Shown: in pieces, positions 22,522-31,229 of the stretch
How the letters are laid out: every line of letters begins with the position of its first letter
Numbering within the stretch: position 1 is the first letter of the stretch
Assembly: GCF_002127325.2 (NCBI RefSeq)
Contig: NC_035443.2
Location: 117,120,646-117,184,645, forward strand
Direction: 5' to 3'
DNA from: Helianthus annuus
Lineage: Eukaryota; Streptophyta; Magnoliopsida; Asterales; Asteraceae
Length of the DNA: 64,000 bases
Made by a program: the position numbers and the translations under genes
The notes under the pieces: model-generated
Database searches by the model: none
Seen by the model: only the letters and a program-made list of their open reading frames with translations
Told to the model about the DNA's origin: nothing

Positions 22522-22530
22522 TAGCAATCA
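22522..22530 (+). promoter_or_regulatory. Candidate readthrough stop between protease and RT (Tat-A2)
   Basis: In frame with protease the DNA reads CAA-TAG-CAA-TCA (22519-22530). TAG-CAR-YYA is the leaky type I context known from tobacco mosaic virus. The same place holds TAG-CAA-TTA in Tat-B2 and TAA-CAA-TTA in Tat-B1. Confidence 0.55.
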
Positions 22531-22855
22531 AAGCATCCTCCGAGAGATGTCTTGGAGGCAAGAGAGCAGGATGTAATAGAAATCCTTATGGATCCTCATG
22601 ATCCTGAATCTAAAATCTACATAGGATCAGGGATCCTTGGCGAAATGAAAGAAGACCTAATATCCTTCCTCAAAAGGAGAAAACTACCTTTGCATGGAAA
22701 CACGAAGACATGACAGGTATATCTAAAGATATAATCACTCACAAACTTGGCATTGACGGGTCGTTCAAACCAATCCATCAAAAGAGGAGGAAGTTTGCAC
22801 CAGAAAGAAATGCCATTATCCAGGAAGAGGTAGAAAAGTTACTCCGAGCAGGTAT
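22531..22855 (+). pseudogene. Tat-A2 RT N-terminal part, cut by Tat-B2
   Basis: After the candidate readthrough stop the frame reads REQDVIEILMD and LISFLKRRK, then a small indel near 22685 shifts it. The other frame continues MTGISKDIITHKLGIDGSFK and KRRKFAPERNAIIQEEVEKL up to 22855. The remainder of RT is expected past the right end of the window. Confidence 0.85.
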
Positions 22856-23400
22856 TGTTATGGGTGAAATTCTGAGCCCATATCCTGATTTTGTATCTTG
22901 ATTTTTTATTAGTTGTATATGATCAGGATACCGGATCAGGATACCGTATCAGGATACCGGGCCAGGATATTGGTAATATCCTGAGGCAGTATCCTGACTA
23001 TTACTAACGACTGGCTTGTAAAACGTTGGTTGCAAGGTACCAACGTTAAAAGACTTGATCTACCTGAAGATTCGCTCAAGGTGGTTGAAAAATGGACGTT
23101 GATGGTGGAAGAATGGGTCTTGTAACGGTCAGAAAGGCATATTCCGCGAGAATATCGGATGTTGGTCAATGTTATTGACATTGTAACGGTTATATGAGCT
23201 GAAGACCCGGTTTTGTAGTCAATAAGCATGTGGAAAACAAGTAGAAAGAGTCCCCCAATGTTCAGAATGGAATATTCCCAGTATCCTGGAATAATAGGAG
23301 AGTTAGTTTGTTTTTTGTAACTATATAAAGGGGCGATCGGATCATAGGTAGACACAACTTTTCACACACTTTCACTCACACTCTTTGCTCTCTAGCTACT
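22856..23400 (+). repeat. Tat-B2 5' LTR, first part
   Basis: It begins TGTTATGGGTGAAATTC and is rich in GATATCCTG/CAGGATA words. It ends at the target site CTACT (23396-23400). A TATA box (TATATAAA) lies at 23323-23330. The rest of this LTR is at 50781-51149; together they give about 909 bp, close to the 915 bp of Tat-B1. Confidence 0.9.
23323..23330 (+). promoter_or_regulatory. Tat-B2 TATA box
   Basis: TATATAAA lies about 470 bases into the 5' LTR. The Tat-B1 LTRs have CTATAAATAG at the matching place (minus strand, 23831-23840 and 50296-50305). Confidence 0.65.
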
Positions 23401-24315
23401 TGTTTTGGTCAAAAATTACCGAAGCAATTTAGTGATCAAATTAGTTAAGTGAGGTAGTGTGCTAAAAAATGTGTTGAAAATATGCTGATTAAGTCGTTTA
23501 TTAAAAATAGTTTTCAAGATACAGCTCAGGATATTGAGCTGTATCTACGATCAAACTATGAGAAAAAAGTAAAGGGGATGACACGAGATATACGAGGAAA
23601 GCCCTTGATCAATCTAGATCTCCGGCATAAAACCTCGGGAGCTGACAATCGTCGGCTGCCTTGTTCTTCTTATTCCTTGAATAACCAGGATACAGTGCAG
23701 GATATGGCTCAGATCGATGCTAAGTGGTACAACGATTACAAGTGTTGAGTGTTTGTGCGTAATAGAAAGAAAAAAGAAGTGTGAGTTCGAGAGTAGAGAG
23801 TGAAGTGTGTGTTCCTATTGATCTGGCCTTCTATTTATAGTTACAAATAACAAACTAACTCTCCTATTATTCCGTGATGCTGGGAATATTCTATTCTGAA
23901 CGTTGGGGGCCTGTTTTTACTTGTTTTCCACGTGCCTATTGACTATAAAACCGGGTCTTCAGCTCACATAACCGTTACAACGTTAATAACATTGACCAGC
24001 ATCCGAAATTCTTGCGGAATATGCCTTTCTTCTATTCTGACCGTTACAAGAGCTATTCTTCCGCCATCAACGTCTTTATCCTGACCAATTTGAGCGGGTC
24101 TTTAGGATGACTTGGTCCTTATGAACGTTAGTCCCTTGTAACCCACATTTTACAAGCCAATCGTTAGTAATAGTAAGGATACTGCCTCAGGATGTTACCA
24201 ATATCCTGACCCGGTATCCTGATACGATATCCTGATCCGATATCCTGATCATATACAACTAATAAAAAATAAAGATACAAAGTCAGGATATGGGCTCAGA
24301 ATTTCACCCATAACA
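23401..24315 (-). repeat. Tat-B1 3' LTR (915 bp)
   Basis: It runs from TGTTTTGGTC at 23401 to CCCATAACA at 24315 on the plus strand (TGTTATGGG ... GACCAAAACA on its own strand). A polypurine tract, TTTTTGGGGACAAT on the minus strand, follows at 24316-24329. Confidence 0.94.
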
Positions 24316-25143
24316 ATTGTCCCCAAAAATATAACTGTTGGATATCCTGATTCCAACGGATATATTTTTTAGTCATTCCAACATGTCTGGTAAGGATATC
24401 TGTTTTAAGTATTCCTGCATAGGTTTGGTTACTTTAGAATACCATCATGTAATGAAATTAGAATTACTCCCTTTTACGCAGATTCCATCAAGGACCCTGC
24501 TACTTTTGATCTAGAGGAGCTTGACAGCTTTTCTAAGACTGCCTTGGTGAAAAAGGAGCCATATGTTGCCATCAGCTCTAAGCCCTCTGCTGCTGCTGCC
24601 GAAATTTTCTCTTATGGTGACCATGGCTTCATGGAATCCATCGAGCCCATGATCTCCTTCCCTAATAAGGTAAGTATCCAGATCCTGTATCCCGTACACA
24701 TATACTGAACCTGTATCCTGGTTAGTTTGTCTTTAATGATACCTGTATTTTGTAGGGTCTAAATCATCTGGCCGTCCTGCACTTATAACAATTTTAATTT
24801 CCTGCAAGTAGAATAGTTTGACAGTTGAAGGTGGAGGGATCCTGTGTTTTCAGGATGAAGCCTTCAACTGTTTATGTACATATGCTTTAAAACTAGTTGT
24901 ATTCTTGGTGGATGGGTCTCTTTTTGAGACGAAACCAAGAATACAATCTTTTGGACTAATAATAATAAACTGACCTTTTAGTCTTATTTATTATGTTTTT
25001 ATTTTGAAAGGTATGTTTTCAATATCCTGGTCAGATATCCTGGTCAGGATATTGTTCAATACTTTTATCATCAAAATGTTAAACAAAACTTGGTTGAATA
25101 TAATTTTACATAAAACTTAGATCATTTAGATAAGGTTTTCAAG
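24316..25143 (-). other. Tat-B1 3' UTR, segment next to LTR
   Basis: Non-coding on the element's sense strand, homologous to 57970-58781 of Tat-B2. It includes the antisense frame (24383-24788) and two long hairpins: 24822-24870 (arms CAGTTGAAGG/CCTTCAACTG) and 24897-24946 (13-bp perfect arms TTGTATTCTTGGT/ACCAAGAATACAA with inner GTCTC/GAGAC). It ends at the CACTA target site AAG. Confidence 0.8.
24383..24788 (+). CDS. Antisense, apparently spliced small ORF in Tat-B1 3' UTR (75 aa)
   Basis: On the strand opposite to the element: a 7-base first exon ATGTCTG (24383-24389), GT-AG intron 24390-24481, exon 24482-24669, GT-AG intron 24670-24755 (donor AAG/GTAAGT, acceptor TTTTGTAG), exon 24756-24788 ending TAA. 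Phases join exactly and give MSDSIKDPATFDLEELDSF, then a Ser/Ala/Lys-rich tail. Tat-B2 has the same exon and intron lengths for the middle exon and both introns. Extra antisense ORFs between pol and 3' LTR are known in Tat elements; this would be a short relative. Differences between the two copies are nearly all amino-acid-changing, so selection on it is not shown. No domain is recognised. Confidence 0.45.
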
Positions 25144-25690
25144 CACTATGTCAAAACTGGGCTTTAGCCACATTTTTTCCAAAACCGCCCTGCCACACAT
25201 ATGAGAGAATGTGTGGCTAAAGGTCATTTATAATATTTTAAAATACTTTTAGCCACATAATTTATTATTAATGTGACCATTGTATGCCAGTTCGAAACCT
25301 TTAGCCACACTTTTCAGAAAAAATGTGACATTTACTAGCATGTCTAGCCACAACTTAAAAAGTGTGGCCAAAGATATCCTATTGCCACAATATTTGTTTG
25401 ATTTTTTAATTAATGTGACAGAAACACATTTTTTTGAAACCTTTGGTCACACATTCAATAAAAAAATATGACAATTACTAGCTACGGTAGAAAAGTGTGG
25501 CCAAATATTACTAATCGTCATAGTAGGTTTTTAGTGATGTGGCTAAAAGATGATTCATATAAACCACATTCAAATTTGTGCGACCAAAAAACATTGTTTA
25601 TTTAGTCACTTATAAGTTTTTTTATGTGGCTAAAAATTATTAACTGTGACCATAAAAAAAATGTGGCTATACGTTTTCTATAATCACACT
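25144..25690. repeat. CACTA left subterminal repeats
   Basis: At least a dozen copies of TTAGCCACA or TGTGGCTAAA in both orientations, spaced 20-60 bases. Such motifs bind the transposase in En/Spm elements; that role is from family knowledge. Confidence 0.85.
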
Positions 25691-26250
25691 TTAATTACCT
25701 TCACTCTCCATTTCTTCTATCCCCAAAAAGCTACTCTGTCTCTCTTTCACAAAAAACCCTAATCCCCAAATCCCAGTTTCACCCAAAATTCAATATATTA
25801 AGCCATTTATTCGATGCGATATAACAAGGTCTAAATGAACAGATGCCAATCGGAGAAAAGGAAGCTTAAGTCAATATAACATATTAAACCATTTATCCGA
25901 GGTCCGTTTTCGGTTGTTGTTGTTGTTTCTGGTGGTGGTGATAGTGTGAATTTGTTCTAAGAGGCGTGGGAGGTCTGTGTCTAAGAATAATGACGGTGAT
26001 GATGCTGGTAGTGCAGATAGGGTTGTTTCGGATAGTGATTGAGGAAAAGGCGGTCTATTTCGGTTGTTCAACATCAGATTAGTGGCTCCGAGGTATAATT
26101 TGATACTTAATTAGTTAATTGTATTCTGCTGCTATGTTTGTAGAGTGTTTACATGAAGTGGTGATAGTAAGAAAGCTTATACACAAATCATTTCCACACC
26201 TATACTCCTATAGTACACACACAAAAATGAATCAAAAAACATGGTTCTAT

Positions 26251-26717
26251 GTAGGTGGTGATTGTAAGAAAGCTTATACACAAATCATTTCCACATCTTG
26301 TGCTTTCCAAACATGCCCCCCTTCTGCCTTCCAAACATCCCATGCTTCCATCTGTTCCCAAACTTTCCATCTGTTCACAAACGTTTTGTGTTTTATCTCT
26401 TAACGGGTCAAATGGATAGATTTAAAAAAAAAATAGCTGAAATGGAACTGGTTAAACGAGTAGACTCTATAAAAAATAGTTAAAATGATGCGGGTCAAAT
26501 GATACAGGGAAATAGGTACTTTTAGCTTGACCAAGTTGATGTGTTTTATGTTTTATCTCTTAACAGGTCAAATGTATAAATTTTTAAAAAATTAGCTGAA
26601 ATGGAACTGGTTAAACGAGTAGACTCTATAAAAAGTAGTTAAAATGATGTGGGTCAAACAAATCGAAAGTTGTGAAAGTTTTTTTTAACACACATTACCT
26701 CGTAAATTTGTTTATAG

Positions 26718-26761
<44 letters not shown>

Positions 26762-27264
26762 GGTATAGTTTTGTACTAACATCTATTTACGATGAGCAGT
26801 ATTCTGGGTCAAATGGGTAATATATTATAAATTAGCTGAAAATGAAATGGGTCAAGCAAGTAGATTCTAAAAAATTAACTAAAATGAAACGGGTTAGATA
26901 AATCAGCAGTTGTGAAAGTTTTTTAATACACATTACCTCGTAATAAATTTGCTTATAGAAGGTTATTATTACGGTGAACAGTATTCTGGGTCAACTCGAC
27001 CCATTTCGACCATCATACAATTACTCCTTTTAAAAGTCTTGCAGCTGGTTACGCAGGCCGGTACGCAGCTTATTCGCAGCCGGTACGTAGCTTATTCGCA
27101 CGATTTTGGTCACCATGGTAAGTTTAAACATGGTAAGTTCAAGCATGGAAAGTTTGGGAACAGATGGAAGCATAGGATGTTTGGAAGGCACAAGGGGGGC
27201 ATGTTTGGAAAGCACAAGATGTGGAAATGATTTGTGTATAAGCTTTCTTCCTATCACCACCTAC
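26251..27264. repeat. 120-bp inverted repeat inside CACTA
   Basis: The left arm 26251-26370 and the right arm 27145-27264 are reverse complements without gaps and differ at about five positions. A partial third copy of the arm's outer end is at about 26155-26205. Between the arms lie three degenerate direct repeats (about 26390-26500, 26545-26660, 26795-26900) marked by ATTAGCTGAAATGGAACTGG. This could be a small foldback element or a rearranged duplication. Confidence 0.8.
26718..26757. repeat. (ATT)n microsatellite
   Basis: About 13 uninterrupted copies of ATT. Confidence 0.95.
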
Positions 27265-27313
27265 AGAGAACAATGTTTTCCATTGTTACCACTTACCAGT
27301 TAATTGGTTTTAG

Positions 27314-27530
27314 ATCCAGAGGAAGAACGTCGATGGATGGCTCAAGAAGTACGCAGTTACGTTGAAGCAGTTCTCAACACCCTTGCTGCCAATGTCCAAA
27401 GGTGTGTTCAAATTATCCTATCAAAACCCATTATATTTTTCTTAACTTTCTTTTTATTTTTTTTCTTGTTATGCAGGCAGTTGTTCATTGCCAAGTAGAA
27501 AAGGCTAAAGAAGATAGCTCAATAAACTAG
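27314..27530 (+). pseudogene. Captured fragment of a DRP2-type dynamin gene (GED region)
   Basis: An exon-like segment 27314-27401 follows TTTTAG and precedes GTGTGT; it reads [20 protein letters not shown] and LNTLAAN. After an intron (27402-27476, ending TTATGCAG), 27477-27530 reads [13 protein letters not shown] and then SSIN plus a stop. From memory of plant dynamin-related protein 2, this is the GTPase effector domain, which stimulates GTP hydrolysis during vesicle scission. Joining shows a 1-base loss at the end of the first exon and an 18-base loss after KED. The piece is a dead gene fragment carried by the CACTA element, a habit known for these transposons. A protein search would settle the family. 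Confidence 0.65.
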
Positions 27531-28687
27531 TTTTGTAAGTTTAGCTGCTATATCTCGTCCTCCTTGTCTTGTATAGTATTAGTAGAGAATCTGTCAGTTG
27601 GAATACTAGCAGGAATGGTCAATCTAATGGTGCCATTGCATTGATGGAAGTATTCAAATACCATCGGTTGATAAATTTCCTGGTAGTTGCTCAAAATCCC
27701 TACATTTTGATGCGTATTTTTTAAGATGGTGCTAAACTGGTTTAATCTGATTGGGAAGATCTTGTGGACAAATAAGGAAGCCCCCTTCATATATAGGAAG
27801 TATTTAAAAAACTTAGTTGTCAACGGAAAAGCAATATATATACCAGATCTAGAAATTCAATAAGGTAGGGGTATTATGGGATTCTTTTTGAAATGAAAAT
27901 CAACCAGCAAATTATTGGATTTTATTTGATGAGGTATGTTTATTGGATGCAATTTCTTGAAATTAAAGCCCAACAGAATCACGGTAGAGATTACAAATTA
28001 TTGAGGGGTGCATCTGGACTCGGCTTTTGAATATTCTATGTGGGTTTAGGGAATGATTTAGGACTCGGTTTTTGTTAATGCAACAATGGACTCAGATTTT
28101 TAGCGTTACCTGGTGGAGGCTCAGAAACATTCTTATTATGAGTTTTTTAACTTCTAAAATAACTAAGTGACAAATAATAAATTTGAAAACTAATTTTATT
28201 ATTAAAAAAAACTTGATAAAAGTCAACCAGCCACGTTTTGCCCTAACATTACATATAAAACAGAACAAAAAACTACAGAAACAGAGAACTTCCCTGAGCA
28301 AAACTAATTGACCAGTGATGTGAGATTGTGGCCTTCAAGTTTTTCTTCCTTTTAGTCACTAACTGCCAACTTTTTTTTACCTTGAACATGAACTGTAAGA
28401 AGCCTAAATTCTCATAATCATGGAAGATATATCCATAATGTCTACTTGATCAAGATATAACGGGTCAATTTCAGTATGGGTAGAGTGTAGTGCTTAGATT
28501 CTGTTGAAATCGTACTCTAATGTATACGGGACAATGATGTTTAAATAGGTTACAGACAAGATTTTCGCTTAAGACTCATGTGCATTAAAGTTACTAATGT
28601 ACTTGCTTATTTAGCCGTAAAAAGTTACTAATGTACTTGCTTATTTAGCCGTAATAGAGATTGTAGCTTACTCCTATATTGTTGCAG

Positions 28688-28761
28688 ATAAAAGTGGAAA
28701 GAAAGAATGCGTGGCTAAATCTGCAGCTGAAACTAAACCTCAAGCTGTTATGCTGAAATAA
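28688..28761 (+). pseudogene. Exon-like segment of unknown gene in CACTA
   Basis: After TATTGTTGCAG (a good splice acceptor) an open stretch of 24 codons reads KSGKKECVAKSAAETKPQAV and MLK, then TAA. Lys/Ala-rich end exons of this kind are common. I do not recognise the parent gene, and chance is possible. Confidence 0.25.
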
Positions 28762-29774
28762 CGTCAGGCTTATGTGGTTTGAACTTAGAACATGTTTAAA
28801 AAAATTCTTAGTGCTTACAAATTTTTTTCATCTGGTTTATCAAATTTTCACTTGAATGATGATCAAAGTTTGACTTTTCATGGTTAAATGTTCACCTTCA
28901 AATGCATAATCATTGTTAACTATATAGTGATTGTTATAGAATTCGTTGGATTCATTGATATTTCATCTCAAAGTTAAGATCTTAATCAACACAAAAGGTG
29001 TAAAATAGTTCAGTTGACTTTAAAAAGTCAAGAATGTGCATTCAAGGTAGTAGAATGCAGTTGACGTTGAAAAGTCAAGAATGGTATAACTTTGAGAAAA
29101 TTTGGTGTTACCCGTGTTTTGATCTGCCCATAATATTTGCATAAATTTGGTGGCTGGTATCAATTTCCAGGTTCATTGACTTTATAAAAAGTCAAATATA
29201 ATAACGTCAATGGTATCAATTTTGAATATGAAATCAAACATGACAGACGTATAAATTAAACCCCATATATAACTTATAACCCAAAACTCTGATATATTAT
29301 TAAGATATGGTGTTTAATTAGTGATATGATTATTTTTTTATGGAAAGAAATAGATTGTTAGCTATAGTTTTAATTTGCAATAGTGATTTTAAATATATAT
29401 GTATATAGATCAAGGCAACTTGTTTTCTTCTGTTGGTCTTCTTTTAGTTTTAAATAAACGAGCTGGCTCCTCGATGTGCCATGGCCTAGCTCGAGGTTTT
29501 GAAGAACCGAGCCGAGCTAAGCCCAAAAATTCAGCTCGTTAAGAAAAAAACAAGTTGGATCACCTCAAATCAATTTTTAAATGAGACGTCGTTAAGATAA
29601 ACAAGTTGGCTTAGCTTGAATCAATTTTTAAATGAGCCGAGCCTAAGCCCACCCTAGTTTGGTTTGGTTCGGCTGGTCTCGTTTACAACTTTAATTGGTA
29701 AACGGGTTAATTGCATTATGGCAGTTCATATGACAGGTCAATGGGTTTGAGTACTATAAAAACCCGAAACCTTA

Positions 29775-30957
29775 TAATGGATGTAGAGATGACAATGGAC
29801 CATATAGAGTATTAATGGATCACAAACGATAATAGCATATCATCCATGTCATATGGACCATATTGGGCCTTAATGGATCACAATAGATAATAGTATATCA
29901 TATATGTCTTAATGAACCATATTGGACCTTAATAGATGACAATGGATAATAGTAGATCATATACGTCTTCATAGAACATATCAGGCGTTAATGGACCATA
30001 ATAGACGATAGTAGATCATATACTGTGTTAATGGACCATATTGGGTGTTGATGGATCACAGTGGATAATAGTAGTTCATACATGTCTTAATAAACCATAT
30101 TGGGCCTCAATGAATCACAATGGACAATAATATATCATATATGTCCTAATGGACCATATTGGGCTTATCGGATAAAAATGGACAATAGTAGATCATATAC
30201 GTCTTAATAGATCAAATTAGGCTTTAATGGATTATAATAGACGATAGTAGATCGTATATATCTTAATGGACCATGTTGCGCCTTAATGGATCACAATGGA
30301 CAACAGTAGATCATATATGTTTAACAGGATATTTTGGACCTTAATGGATCATAATGAACAAAAGTACATCATAATTGTCTTAATGGACCATATTGGGCCT
30401 TAATGGATCAGAATGGACAATAATATATCATATATGTTTTAATGGACCATATTGGGCCTTATTAGATGACAATGGACAATAGAAGATTCTATCCGTCTTA
30501 ATAGACCATATCAGGCTTTAATGGATCATAATAGACGATAGTAGATCATATATGTCTTAATGGACCATATTGGGCCTTAATGAATCACGATGGACATTGC
30601 TAGTTCACATATGTCTTAATGGACCATATTGGGTCTTAATGAATCATGATGAATAATAGTAGATCTTATATGTCTTAATAGACTATATTGGGCCTTAATG
30701 AATCACGGTGGACAATAGTATATCAAATATGTAATAATAGACTGTACCGGGCCTTAATTGACCATGATGGACAACATTATATCATATATGTCTTAACAAA
30801 CCATATTGGGCCATAATGGATCATGATGGACAATGGTATATCATATATGTCTTAATGGACCAACTGGGCCTTAATGGGTTACGATGGATAATAGTAGATC
30901 ATATACGTCTTAATAGACTATATGAGGCCTTAATGAATCATAATAGATGATAGTGAT
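29775..30957. repeat. Degenerate 59-60-bp tandem array inside CACTA
   Basis: About 20 copies of a unit built on TCTTAATGGACCATATTGGG, CCTTAATGGATCACAATGGA and CAATAGTAGATCATATATG. Steps between equivalent words measured from 29862 to 30099 are 59, 60, 59 and 59 bases. Copies differ at many sites, so the array is old relative to its host's insertion. Confidence 0.9.
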
Positions 30958-31229
30958 TAGTTTATTAGTTATAGAATTTATACATATATATTTTATCATA
31001 TAAATTCGTATTTTTCTAAAACTCAAAGTAAATGTGTATATTGATGAGATCTATTAATTACCGACTAAATTAACAATAAAACAATGAATAAGTATAAGAA
31101 GATAAAATTCTTCGTAGAAAAGGTAAATGCATGATACTAGCGAATGTAAAAAAGAAATATTACGACTTTACGATTAAAATTATATAGTTTAATTACCAAT
31201 TACCATTACCATTACCAATAACAACATAA

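Larger units (their letters stand above)
8618..22855 (+). mobile_element. Tat-A2: Tat-lineage gypsy element in two pieces, 3' part outside window
   Basis: The plus-strand element begins with an LTR at 8618 inside Tat-A1, followed by a tRNA-Lys primer site and gag. It is interrupted at 10080-20515 by GagOnly, whose 5-bp duplication AAGGA (10075-10079 and 20516-20520) proves the join. Gag, protease and the first part of RT then continue to 22855, where Tat-B2 starts. The rest of RT, RNase H, integrase and the 3' LTR should resume past the right window edge. Coding breaks: TAA at 9966, TAA at 21718, TAA at 22480 and a frameshift near 22685. Confidence 0.88.

Noticed and set aside
22856..24315. 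Foldback DNA transposon with inverted ends TGTTATGGG ... CCCATAACA
   Set aside because: The two halves are LTRs of two oppositely oriented Tat-B elements. The duplication CTACT at 23396 and 50781 and the split LTR at 50781 explain it fully.
24511..24699. Minus-strand 62-codon ORF in the Tat-B1 3' UTR
   Set aside because: It overlaps the antisense exon, whose plus-strand frame is bounded by splice sites shared with Tat-B2. The minus-strand frame lacks such support.
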